A stretch of DNA of 64,000 nucleotides from Candidatus Dormiibacterota bacterium (GTDB lineage: Bacteria > Chloroflexota > Dormibacteria > Dormibacterales > Dormibacteraceae), in contig PNAG01000026.1 in assembly GCA_003169845.1 (NCBI GenBank), positions 62,001-126,000 on the forward strand. The letters are read 5' to 3'. Every line of letters starts with the position of its first letter. The first letter of the stretch is position 1. This document shows, piece by piece, positions 27,180-37,440 of the stretch. The position numbers were made by a program, and so were the translations under genes. Under the pieces are notes generated by a model. It was given only the letters and a program-made list of their open reading frames with translations, was not told where the DNA came from and did no database searches.

Positions 27180-27216
27180 GGGGGAAATCGTAGCTCTGGA
27201 CCGTCCCGGGGCTAGC

Positions 27217-28443
27217 ATGACAAGGCAGATGCAGGAGTCGCCGGCCACCGCTTTTCGCCAGCAGCTGGAGTCGCTGTACTCGATCTCCATTGAGATCGCG
27301 CGCCTGCACGAGATGCAGCAGGTGCTGGATCGCGCCCTCGGCTTCTGTCTTGACCTCACCCAGTCGGCGTTCGGCTTCATCGGCTTGCTGGTGAACGACG
27401 GCCGCGAGATGGACGTGGCCGCGATCAAGGGATTCGAGCCTCTCGACCCGAATTTTTACGACAACTTCAGGCTGATTCCGGTGCGGCCCAGCGTCTTCGG
27501 GGTCGTGATCACCAATGAAAGCTCGAAAATTTCCAACGACGTCCTTCACGACCCGGACCGGGCCGGACAGCCCAAAGGTCACCCGCCGGTGCGCACCTTC
27601 ATGGGCGTGCCGCTCCAGGTCGGCGACCGGGTGATCGGAATGATCGGGGTGGCGAACAAGACGACCGGCTACACCACCGACGAGGAGCGGCTGCTCTCGA
27701 CCTTCGCCAACCAGGTCGCGGTCGCGTTCGAGAACGCACGCCTGTATGAAGACCAGCGGCGGATGATCGCCGAGCTGGAGCTGCTGCACCGCGACCTGAG
27801 CCAGGCGGACCGCGACCAGGTGCTCCGCCAGGAGCGCGAGCGGATCGCCGCCGAACTCCACGACCGGATCGAGCAGGCCATCTTTACGCTCGGCCTCAAG
27901 GTCAACGCGATCCTGGAGCGCGAGCCGGTGACGGAGCCGATCGCCACGGACCTGGGCGAGGTCCGGCAGCTGGCGATCCACACCTCGGAGGCCGTGCGGG
28001 AGGCGATTTTCGCCCTCTCTCTACCTCGGGCCGCCGCCGGAGGGCTGCCTTCCGAGCTCCGGCGCCTGGTCCGCGAGACGGGTCAACCCGAGGAGATCGA
28101 GGCCGACCTGGTCGTGAGCGGCACGCCTTTGGGCCTCAGCCCGGAGTCGGTGCACACCCTCTTCGTCCTGGCGCGCGAGGCCCTTGCCAACGTGGCGCGC
28201 CATGCCAAAGCCAGGCGGGTCCTGGTCAGCCTGCGGTATTCGGACGAGCACGTCGATCTCGTGATCCAGGACGATGGCGTCGGAGCCTCCGAGCAGATCC
28301 TCAAGAACTACCAGGAGAGCAGCACCCATTTCGGGCTGAAACGCAGCCGCCGTCAGGTCGAAGGGTTGGGCGGAACCTTCGAGGTGCACAACGGCGAGGA
28401 GAGCGGGCTCGCGATTCGGGCCAGGCTGCCGGCCGGCGCATGA
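27217..28443 (+). CDS. GAF-domain sensor histidine kinase (NarL/HisKA_3 type)
   Basis: A 408-residue soluble kinase with no membrane segments. A GAF domain occupies about residues 15-180. A HisKA_3 dimerisation helix follows, with the phospho-acceptor His215 in AAELHDRIEQ, and then a HATPase_c domain with DDGVGA (N-less G1-type box) and a FGLKRSRRQVEGLGG lid near the end. It phosphorylates the regulator encoded immediately downstream, with which it shares a 4-nt ATGA overlap. The GAF domain suggests a cytosolic or gas/redox signal, unknown here. The ATG at 27217 was chosen; 27229 is also possible. The frame runs further upstream, but that part overlaps the divergent aminotransferase. Confidence 0.87.
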   Translation: MTRQMQESPATAFRQQLESLYSISIEIARLHEMQQVLDRALGFCLDLTQSAFGFIGLLVNDGREMDVAAIKGFEPLDPNFYDNFRLIPVRPSVFGVVITNESSKISNDVLHDPDRAGQPKGHPPVRTFMGVPLQVGDRVIGMIGVANKTTGYTTDEERLLSTFANQVAVAFENARLYEDQRRMIAELELLHRDLSQADRDQVLRQERERIAAELHDRIEQAIFTLGLKVNAILEREPVTEPIATDLGEVRQLAIHTSEAVREAIFALSLPRAAAGGLPSELRRLVRETGQPEEIEADLVVSGTPLGLSPESVHTLFVLAREALANVARHAKARRVLVSLRYSDEHVDLVIQDDGVGASEQILKNYQESSTHFGLKRSRRQVEGLGGTFEVHNGEESGLAIRARLPAGA

Positions 28444-29087
28444 CGCAAGACGGAAAGGTCCGGGTCCTGATCGTGGACGACCACGAGATGGTTCGGGAGG
28501 GCCTTCTGGCGATGCTCCAGCCGGAGCCCGACTTCGAGGTGGTCGGCCAGACCGGCCACGGAGCGGAAGTGGCTGAGCTGGTGGAAACCACCGGGCCGGA
28601 CGTCGTCCTGCTCGATGCTCGCCTCCCCGATCTAAGCGGCGTCGAGGTGTGCCGCCGCCTTCGCCAGTCGCATCCGAGCGTTGCCGTGATCATCCTGACC
28701 ACCTACACCGATCCAGACCTGGTCCAGGAGTGCATCCAGGCCGGGGCTCGTGGGTATGTCGTCAAAGATGTCGAGCGCTTCAGTTTGAAGGAGAGCATCC
28801 GGGCCGTCTTTCGAGGCCAGTCGGTGCTGGCGCCCCAGGTCGCGGGCCACGTCATGGAGGGCGCGCGGACCCGTCAGCTGGGCGGATCGCGAAGGACGAT
28901 GCTGAGCGAGTCCCAGGTTTCCATCCTCCGCCTGATCAGCCGCGGCCACTCCAATCGGGAGATCGCGGCCGAGGTGCACCTGAGCGAGAACACCGTGAAG
29001 ACCCACGTCCAGGAGATCTTTCGCAAGCTGGGCGTGCGCAACCGGGTGGAAGCGGCGATCCTGGCCGGGAAATCCGGCTGGCTCTGA
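28440..29087 (+). CDS. NarL/FixJ-family response regulator
   Basis: 215 residues with a receiver domain (about 1-125), acidic pair Asp13-Asp14 and phospho-acceptor Asp59 in VVLLDARLP. A LuxR-type helix-turn-helix lies at about 150-205, with LSESQVSILRLISRGHSN and LSENTVKTHVQ. It is the cognate partner of the preceding GAF kinase, co-translated through the ATGA overlap. Its stop abuts the stop of the convergent DUF559 gene with no spacer. Target genes are unknown; the divergent aminotransferase and the nearby CO dehydrogenase operon are only candidates by proximity. Confidence 0.9.
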   Translation: MTQDGKVRVLIVDDHEMVREGLLAMLQPEPDFEVVGQTGHGAEVAELVETTGPDVVLLDARLPDLSGVEVCRRLRQSHPSVAVIILTTYTDPDLVQECIQAGARGYVVKDVERFSLKESIRAVFRGQSVLAPQVAGHVMEGARTRQLGGSRRTMLSESQVSILRLISRGHSNREIAAEVHLSENTVKTHVQEIFRKLGVRNRVEAAILAGKSGWL

Positions 29088-30059
29088 TCAGGAGGCCGCC
29101 GCACGGTTAACCACACGACCATTTGTGCCCGAATGGCTAGATCCATGACCCCGAATTCGACCATCTGTGCCCGAATGGTTGATTCCCGGTCTGGAAAGGC
29201 AGTGTCGTACCTGCATCGCCACAGCGTCGGGTGCCCCGTACACGTCCACTGCCGTGAAACGGAGCAACCGAAAGCCGGCGCCGACCAGGCCATTCTGTCG
29301 CCGGTCGTCATCAACCAATCGATCGCGATGGTTGCCGCCGTCGTATTCGATGGCCAGCCGCTGAACGGGATAGAGGAGGTCTGGACGGCCTAAGAAGCGG
29401 CCTTGATCGTCATAGATGGAAACTTGAACCTCCGGCCTCGGGAGTCCGTCAAGCACGAGCAGCATCCGCAGTCGGGATTCCATGACCGACTCCGCCTTCG
29501 GGTCGGCGAGGTCAACCACGCGCCGAAGCCGAGCGATGCCCTTAGCCCCCGGATGCGCCGCGACATAAGCGCGCAGCTCGGCGACGGTGATGAGCTGGGC
29601 ATGAAGGAATAGGTCCGCCGCGACAACTCCTTCTGTCAGCGGATCTCTGCCACCGAGGTCGACCACCGTACGAAGCGCAGAAGTGGTCGGTAGTGAGCGC
29701 CGCAACACGATCTCCTCCCTGGCGAGTACGGCGCGCCGAACGTTTGCGCCGGCACGGCGGCTGCTGCCGATCGGTTCCGGGATGGTGAGCTCAATCGGAT
29801 CGCACGGCGTTACATCCAGACCGTGAAGCCACGCGGCGGTACGGCCCGAAAATGCAGCGCCGGCCGGAAGTCGCCGGGCGACAGCGCAAAGCATCAGGTG
29901 CGAGCTTTCGTGCAACCCCACCCAGCGATAGAGACCCGAGCCCAATCTCCGATAGCGCGTTCCCCTCAGCTGACCACGGGAGACGCCCACACTCCTGGCC
30001 TCTGCAGCCGTAAACGGCCTGTTCCTGAGCGCGACAGGTACCGAGTGTCTTAGTGGCAT
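29088..30059 (-). CDS. AbiEi-type antitoxin / DUF559 (Vsr-like) domain protein
   Basis: 323 residues from the ATG complementary to 30057-30059. The N-terminal ~60 residues (FTAAEARSVGVSRGQLRG, then RLGSGLYRW) look like the winged-helix region of AbiEi-like antitoxins. The middle has the usual FSGRTAAWLHGLD segment. The C-terminal part has the endonuclease-like DUF559 core: ESVMESRLRMLL, then GRPDLLYP and LAIEYDGGNH. The final ~25 residues contain HSGT(D/N)GR twice and are encoded by a short DNA repeat rather than by the domain itself. No partner toxin gene lies beside it, so a toxin-antitoxin role is uncertain. Such genes are often orphan and mobile in actinobacteria-like genomes. Confidence 0.7.
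   Translation of the reverse strand: MPLRHSVPVALRNRPFTAAEARSVGVSRGQLRGTRYRRLGSGLYRWVGLHESSHLMLCAVARRLPAGAAFSGRTAAWLHGLDVTPCDPIELTIPEPIGSSRRAGANVRRAVLAREEIVLRRSLPTTSALRTVVDLGGRDPLTEGVVAADLFLHAQLITVAELRAYVAAHPGAKGIARLRRVVDLADPKAESVMESRLRMLLVLDGLPRPEVQVSIYDDQGRFLGRPDLLYPVQRLAIEYDGGNHRDRLVDDDRRQNGLVGAGFRLLRFTAVDVYGAPDAVAMQVRHCLSRPGINHSGTDGRIRGHGSSHSGTNGRVVNRAAAS
29119..29187. repeat. ~68-nt repeat element, left copy
   Basis: It contains two small hairpins, CCATT/AATGG at about 29120-29137 and ACCAT/ATGGT at about 29160-29179, each with GTGCCCG in the loop. It aligns along its whole length, with mismatches, to 30115-30183 and lies inside the 3' end of the AbiEi/DUF559 gene. Confidence 0.6.
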
Positions 30060-30114
30060 CGAACCAGCATTCCCGCGCGGGGCAAAAAGGACAACGTCGG
30101 TCGTTAATGCCAGC

Positions 30115-30183
30115 CATTTGTGCCCGATCGGCCGTATCCAGGGGCCTTGGGTCGACCAACTGGGCATGAATGGTCGAATCGAA
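30115..30183. repeat. ~68-nt repeat element, right copy
   Basis: Shares CCATTTGTGCCCGA, ATCCA, TCGACCA, GAATGGT and matching spacing with 29119-29187, in the same orientation, about 1 kb away. Its second half has a 6-bp stem, CGACCA/TGGTCG (30153-30176). The two copies bracket the AbiEi/DUF559 gene, this one just upstream of its start. Confidence 0.6.
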
Positions 30184-30206
30184 GCTTGCACGAAAAGACA
30201 CCCAAT

Positions 30207-30220
30207 CACCCGATCGGGTG
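30207..30220. promoter_or_regulatory. 14-bp perfect palindrome upstream of the CO dehydrogenase operon
   Basis: CACCCGATCGGGTG reads identically on both strands and lies 72 bp upstream of the coxM start, with CACCC and GGGTG words again around it (30200-30205 and 30236-30242). A dimeric regulator site is plausible; no regulator is identified. Confidence 0.4.
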
Positions 30221-30277
30221 GTCAGATTCGCCCGGCTGGGTGATGACCGGTGAACGTCGGAGTGGTTTCTTTGCTCT

Positions 30278-30283
30278 GGAGGG
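30278..30283 (+). promoter_or_regulatory. Strong ribosome binding site for coxM
   Basis: GGAGGG lies 8 nt before the ATG at 30292. It stands out because most genes here have weak or no Shine-Dalgarno sequence, and it fixes the start of the operon. Confidence 0.7.
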
Positions 30284-30291
30284 TTTAACGA

Positions 30292-31167
30292 ATGTTTCCT
30301 GCCGCCTTCGACTATCTATCTCCGTCCACTCTCGACGAAGCCCTGGGGCTGCTGGCCCAGCGCGGCGATGACGCCAAGGTCATGGCCGGCGGCCAGAGCC
30401 TCATCCCGCTTCTCAAGCTCCGCTTCTCCCAGCCGCAGCTGATCGTCGACATCGGCCGCATCCCGGGGATGGCCGACATCAAGCGCGACGACGGCCACGT
30501 GAAGATTGGCGCGCTGGCCCGCCACGTCGACATCGAGCGCAGCCAAGAGCTGGCGAAGCTCGTCCCGTTGATGGTCGAGGCCGTCCACTGGATCGCCGAC
30601 CCGCTGGTGAGGAACCGGGGAACACTGGTCGGCTCGGTCTGCCACGCGGACCCGTCCGGCGACTGGGGCTCGATCATGCTGGCGCTCAACGCGGAGCTGG
30701 TTGCCCAATCGAGCAAAGGTGAGCGCGTGATCCCCATCGACGGCTTCTTCCAGGGTCCGTTCACCACCACCTTGCGTCCCGACGAGGTCGTGACCGCGAT
30801 CCGGATTCCCGTGCCCGCCGGCTCTACAGGCGGCTCGTACCACAAGCTCGAGCGCAGGGTGGGCGACTTCGCCACCGTCGCGGTCTCGGTGCAGGTCGAG
30901 CTCAACGGTCGCAAGGTGACGAAGGCCGGCATCGGCCTCACCTCTGTCGGCGCCACGAACATCAAGGCCAAGAAGGCCGAGCAGGCGCTTGTCGGCCACG
31001 AGCTGACGGACGATCTGATCGCACAGGCCGCCAAGCTCGCGGCGGAGGCCGCGGAACCCAAAGACGACATCCGCGGCTCGGCCGCATATAAGAAGGACGT
31101 GGTTCGGGTCTTCGTGCAGCGCGGCCTCAAGGCAGCCCTCGCCCGAGCCCAGGAGGTGAGGGCGTGA
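30292..31167 (+). CDS. coxM: Form I aerobic CO dehydrogenase, FAD medium subunit
   Basis: 291 residues, the usual length of the FAD-binding subunit. The FAD-binding segments are [13 protein letters not shown] (about 32-44) and [15 protein letters not shown] (111-125), with a CODH_FAD C-terminal half ending in the usual helix. It passes electrons from the iron-sulfur subunit to the quinone pool through FAD. It is first in an M-S-L operon, the gene order typical of form I CO dehydrogenase, and overlaps coxS by 4 nt (GTGA). Confidence 0.9.
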   Translation: MFPAAFDYLSPSTLDEALGLLAQRGDDAKVMAGGQSLIPLLKLRFSQPQLIVDIGRIPGMADIKRDDGHVKIGALARHVDIERSQELAKLVPLMVEAVHWIADPLVRNRGTLVGSVCHADPSGDWGSIMLALNAELVAQSSKGERVIPIDGFFQGPFTTTLRPDEVVTAIRIPVPAGSTGGSYHKLERRVGDFATVAVSVQVELNGRKVTKAGIGLTSVGATNIKAKKAEQALVGHELTDDLIAQAAKLAAEAAEPKDDIRGSAAYKKDVVRVFVQRGLKAALARAQEVRA

Positions 31168-31669
31168 AGGTGACGATGCGCGTCAATGGAGTAGAGCGAA
31201 GCGCAGACGTTGAGCCTCGCGTACTGCTCGTCGACTTCCTGCGCAGCAACCTGCTGCTCACTGGCACTCACATCGGGTGTGACACGACCAGCTGCGGCGC
31301 TTGCACTGTGCGAATGGACGGCGATCCTGTGAAGTCCTGCACAGTGCTTGCAGTCCAGGCCGAAGGTAAGGAGATCAAAACCGTCGAGGGCCTGGCCAAC
31401 GGGGCGGCCCTGGCGCCGATCCAGGTCGGCTTCCACGAGGAGCACGGCCTTCAGTGCGGCTTCTGCACGCCCGGCATGATGATGGTCACCTCGGCCCTGC
31501 TGGAGCGCAACCCGAATCCCACCGACGACGATATCCGCTGGGCGATCAGCGGCAACATCTGCCGCTGCACCGGCTACATGAACATCGTCAAGGCGGTCAA
31601 ATACGCGGCCAAGATGCAATCCGAGGCGGCGAAAGCGCCCGAACATGCCGCCGTGGCGGGGGGTGGGGA

Positions 31670-31673
<4 letters not shown>
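31164..31673 (+). CDS. coxS: Form I aerobic CO dehydrogenase, iron-sulfur small subunit
   Basis: 169 residues from a GTG start overlapping the coxM stop. Both [2Fe-2S] motifs are complete: the plant-ferredoxin-type cluster with Cys39, Cys44, Cys47 and Cys59, and the C-terminal cluster with Cys98, Cys101, Cys133 and Cys135 (CGFCTPG and CRCTGY). It carries electrons from the molybdenum site to FAD. The length fits the family, and the coxL ATG overlaps its stop. Confidence 0.95.
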
Positions 31674-34024
<2,351 letters not shown>

Positions 34025-34999
34025 CTGCCGACATAATCGAGCTGGTCCACGAGTACGCGGCTAACGGCACGCCGTACGTGCTCGCGACTGTGGTGCGCAC
34101 CGAGGCGCCCACCTCGGCGCACCCAGGTGACAAGGCGGTCGTCACCGCCGACGGCCGGCTGCACGGATGGATCGGGGGAAGCTGCTCGGAGCCGATCGTT
34201 CGGCGCGAAGCGCTGCGGGCGCTGTCCGAGGGCGTCCCCCAGCTGGTACGGATCGTGCCGGCGCCCGAGGTAAAGCAGACGAGAAAGCGAGGCGAGCTCA
34301 TGGTCGCCACCACCTGCCCGAGTGGCGGCGCTCTGGACATCTTCATCGAGCCGCGGTTGCCGCGACCTTTGCTGCTGGTCTTCGGAGACAGCCCGGCGGC
34401 GCGCACCCTCGTCCAGATGGGCTCGCTGGCGGGCTTCCGGACCTGCTCGGTCCACCCGGGGGCTGTGCCCGCAGACTTTGGAACAGCCGACATGGTGCTC
34501 AGCACCTTCGAGCTGGCCGGCACCAACCCGGGAAACGACACCTGGGCGGTGGTGGCGACGATGGGCCATTACGACGAGGACGCGCTGGAGGCTGCGCTGG
34601 CGTACCCGGATGTCGAGGTCGGGCTCATCGCCAGCACGCGACGGGCGGCCGCCGTGCGTGACGGGCTACGCAGCCGCGGGATGGACGATGCGACGGTCGA
34701 TCGAATTCGCACACCCGCCGGCAAGGTGCGCGGTGGCAGCCAGGAGGAGATCGCCCTGCTCGCCCTCGCCGAGGTCGTCACGGCTCGGCGCAAGCGAGGC
34801 CATGTCGCAGCCCCCGTCGCCGAGGCTTCGCCGGTCGTCTTCGCCACGGACCAGGTCTGCGGCATGACCGTCGACCCGCTCACGTCGCAGCACAAGGCCG
34901 TGTATCGCGACACGACCTACTGGTTCTGTTCGGCCGGGTGCCAGGACGAGTTCGAAAAAGCACCTGACCGGTACCTGCGACCAATCGAAGCCTGAGGGC

Positions 35000-35659
35000 G
35001 TGACCAGCGCCGGCCTGGTTCTCGCCGCCGGCTCCTCGCGGCGCATGGGCAGCCCCAAACAGTTGCTGCAGGTGCGAGGCCGGCCGCTCCTCGAGCTGGT
35101 TGTGCGGGAAGCCTGCGCATCGACGCTTGGCGAGGTCGTGGTCGTGCTCGGCGCGGCGGCGGACGAGATCCAAAGCCGAGTCGACCTGGGCCGCGCCCGG
35201 GTGCTCGTCAATCCCGATCATTCCTCGGGCATGGCCTCGTCGCTGAGGGCCGGGGTTGCGTCGCTCGGAGTCGACGTCGATCGTGCGCTCGTGATCCTCG
35301 GTGACCAGCCCGACGTGGATGCTGAGCTGCTGAATCAGCTGCTAGAGCTGCAGGCGAGCTCCGGCCTCCCGGCCGCCGCGCTCAGCTTCAACGGGCTGCT
35401 CCACCCGCCGGTGGTGCTGAAGCGCGAGCTGTGGGCCGGACTGATGGAGCTGGAGGGGGACGTAGGCTGCCGCGCGGTGATCCGAGCGAAGCCCGAACTG
35501 GTAGCAAGGGTGCCGGTCGATGGGGACCTGACTCACCCGGTGGACATAGACACGCCGGAGGACTACAAGAGGGTGAAAAGAATCCCCTCCCCCCGTTCAG
35601 GGGGGAGGGCCAGGGAGAGGGGCGTGGAAGAAGGCGAGAGAGGCGGGGAAGAAAGTTAG
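35000..35659 (+). CDS. MocA-like molybdenum cofactor nucleotidyltransferase
   Basis: 219 residues from a GTG start 4 nt after the XdhC-YHS stop. It has the NTP-transferase signature LAAGSSRRMGSPKQLL (about 8-23), VVVLG (46-50), SSGMASSLRAG (near 74-84), a GDQPDV metal-binding motif and a C-terminal DIDTPEDY. It likely transfers CMP to molybdopterin to make the cytosine-dinucleotide cofactor that CO dehydrogenase needs. The last ~28 residues (after DYKRV) are Arg/Gly/Glu-rich and are encoded by a GC-rich intergenic-type hairpin repeat, so they are probably an appended tail. The stop overlaps that of the convergent hydrolase by 4 nt. Confidence 0.85.
   Translation: MTSAGLVLAAGSSRRMGSPKQLLQVRGRPLLELVVREACASTLGEVVVVLGAAADEIQSRVDLGRARVLVNPDHSSGMASSLRAGVASLGVDVDRALVILGDQPDVDAELLNQLLELQASSGLPAAALSFNGLLHPPVVLKRELWAGLMELEGDVGCRAVIRAKPELVARVPVDGDLTHPVDIDTPEDYKRVKRIPSPRSGGRARERGVEEGERGGEES
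35583..35625 (+). repeat. GC-rich hairpin repeat, copy 1 (inside the mocA-like gene)
   Basis: An inverted repeat of CCCTCCCCCC and GGGGGGAGGG around GTTCA is followed by a GGCCAGGGAGAGGGG tail. It is the same family as 38746-38780 and 48190-48230, all in the plus orientation. Confidence 0.6.
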
Positions 35660-37302
35660 GGAATGACGGGCACCAAAAGGTGCGAGTCATACCGCCCGCC
35701 CGTGTGGATGACGTGAGTCCCTGCGTTCCGCGTCACCGAATGCCCCATCGACACGACTCCCGGCGGGTACTGCTGCACGTCGGTGCCCTGGACGATCACA
35801 CGCAGCTGCTCACCCTTCTCGAAACGCGTGCCCGACGGCCAGATCTCGATCTCGACCGGCACGATCTCGCCGGGTTTCAACATCTGCTCTCGACGATGGG
35901 CGTGCCACGGCTGCTGCGGCGTCGATCGCGCCTCGTCCAGCTCGCGGTGTGAGACCCGCAGCCAGCCCAGCGCGACCGGCCCATCCTCGAGCGCGTTGAG
36001 GAACGAGAACGGCAGCAGGTCGCCGGCCTCATCGAGCTTCTGAAGTCCGATGAAGAGGTCCATGTCGTCCGCGCCGTCCGCCTCCACCCACAGTCGCAGC
36101 TTCATGTGCCCCACCAGCTCGGTCGCAGTGTTGAAGCGGTACGTGAACCTGGCGCGCCCTGTGGCGGCCGGGTACGTGACCGCAGATTCGTTGCCCGCCG
36201 TCAGTGGACCCATGCTGGCGCTTGCGCCGTCCAGGTGGAGCTCCTCGTAAAGGGTCCTGGCCAGCGGCCATTCTTCCTCGTCGCGCGTCTTGCCGACGTA
36301 GAAGCGTTCGCGCACCTCGGTACGGACCTCTGGCCAGCGGTCCACCTCATTCTCGATTCCTTTCAAAAAGCGATCGAAGAACAGCCGCAGGCGCTCGACA
36401 TTCTCGGGCTGGTAGTAGAACTGCCACTTCTTGCGGCCGTGCACTAGCAGCCACTTGTGCCGCGAGGCGATGCGTTTGAATCCCTCGAGGGTGCCTCGCG
36501 TGTGGAGGCCCTGGTCTGACCAGCTGGCGACCACGAACGCCGGCACCTCGACCTGAGAGAGGTCGGGTGTCTTGCTCTCCCAGTACGCGTCCCAGAGCGG
36601 ATGCTCCGCATACATCGTCACCGTGTCCTCCACCCGCTGGTGGGAATATGGGACTCTCCGCGAGCGCCACATCGGCCCGAAGCGGTTCTCGGGGATGCCG
36701 CCGTGGTAGGCCATCTCGCGATAGCGATCGCTCACGCCTTCCCACGGGTTGATGGCGGCCAGGTGGGGTGGATGCTCTGCCGCCGCGCGCCACTGGACGA
36801 TGGCGAGGTATGAGACGCCCGACATGCCGACCTTGCCGGTGCTCCACGACTGGGTGCCCGCCCACTCGATCAGGTCGTAGACGTCCAGCGCCTCCTGGGC
36901 GCTGTAGAAGGTGGCGTCGCCCTGAGAGTTCCACATGCCACGCGGGTCCACGTTGATGACCGCGTAACCGTTGCGGGTCCAGTAGAGGGGATCGGGCGCC
37001 TCGAAGCCGGCGTACTTCGACACCCAGGCCGGGTCGACCCCGTGGTTGGGGAAGATGTCGTACTTGACCGGCACATGCTTGCCGTAAGGGCCCCAGGCGA
37101 CGATCACGGGCACCTCTCCGGAGGCTTCCGGCCGGAAGACGTCGACGTAGATCTCGATCCCGTCGCGCATGGCGACGGGGACGTCGTAGTCGATCTCCAT
37201 CCCGTCGGCCTGGACCGTGCGGCGCAGGAGCGGAGGGCACCCTCCCTCAGCCGGCGGGAGCCCCGGCAGGAATTTGGTCTCGAACGTTTCCGTAGTCGCC
37301 AT
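35656..37302 (-). CDS. CocE/NonD-family (X-Pro dipeptidyl-peptidase S15-like) hydrolase
   Basis: 548 residues. It has an alpha/beta-hydrolase domain, beginning VPVAMRDGIEIYVDVFRP near 41-58, with the nucleophile Ser164 in GVSYLA, and an insertion cap. A C-terminal jelly-roll domain of the X-Pro/CocE type follows, with ARFTYRFNTATELVGHM and a FEKGEQLRVIVQG strand. Family members hydrolyse esters, amides or acyl groups; the substrate is not evident. The ATG is complementary to 37300-37302, with GAGGGG about 5 nt upstream on the minus strand. It is divergent from the ABC-transporter operon, so a link to that transporter's solute is possible. Confidence 0.85.
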   Translation of the reverse strand: MATTETFETKFLPGLPPAEGGCPPLLRRTVQADGMEIDYDVPVAMRDGIEIYVDVFRPEASGEVPVIVAWGPYGKHVPVKYDIFPNHGVDPAWVSKYAGFEAPDPLYWTRNGYAVINVDPRGMWNSQGDATFYSAQEALDVYDLIEWAGTQSWSTGKVGMSGVSYLAIVQWRAAAEHPPHLAAINPWEGVSDRYREMAYHGGIPENRFGPMWRSRRVPYSHQRVEDTVTMYAEHPLWDAYWESKTPDLSQVEVPAFVVASWSDQGLHTRGTLEGFKRIASRHKWLLVHGRKKWQFYYQPENVERLRLFFDRFLKGIENEVDRWPEVRTEVRERFYVGKTRDEEEWPLARTLYEELHLDGASASMGPLTAGNESAVTYPAATGRARFTYRFNTATELVGHMKLRLWVEADGADDMDLFIGLQKLDEAGDLLPFSFLNALEDGPVALGWLRVSHRELDEARSTPQQPWHAHRREQMLKPGEIVPVEIEIWPSGTRFEKGEQLRVIVQGTDVQQYPPGVVSMGHSVTRNAGTHVIHTGGRYDSHLLVPVIP

Positions 37303-37335
37303 ATACCCCCTCAGCTCGCCTGGCGATGCCGGCCC

Positions 37336-37364
37336 TTGCGCTGTCGACGCGCGGCCACTATGGT
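37336..37364 (+). promoter_or_regulatory. Candidate sigma-70 promoter for the ABC uptake operon
   Basis: TTGCGC (37336-37341), a 17-bp spacer and TATGGT (37359-37364) lie about 80 bp upstream of the binding-protein start. Found by eye; only a moderate match. Confidence 0.3.
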
Positions 37365-37428
37365 ACTCATCACGGCGGTAGGGTGGAAACTCCCAGACCG
37401 CCAACAGGACCGTTTTGCGCATCAACAT

Positions 37429-37433
37429 GGAGG
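37429..37433 (+). promoter_or_regulatory. Ribosome binding site of the solute-binding lipoprotein
   Basis: GGAGG is 7 nt upstream of the ATG at 37441. It settles the start against the longer upstream frame. Confidence 0.65.
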
Positions 37434-37440
37434 CTTTTTG

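Noticed and set aside
25915-27981. A 688-codon minus-strand frame overlapping the aminotransferase and kinase genes
   Set aside because: Out of frame with both recognised genes, low-complexity Arg/Ala-rich, no motifs.
29119-30183. CRISPR-like or insertion-sequence ends
   Set aside because: Only two imperfect copies, in direct orientation, and no transposase; described as a repeat pair instead.
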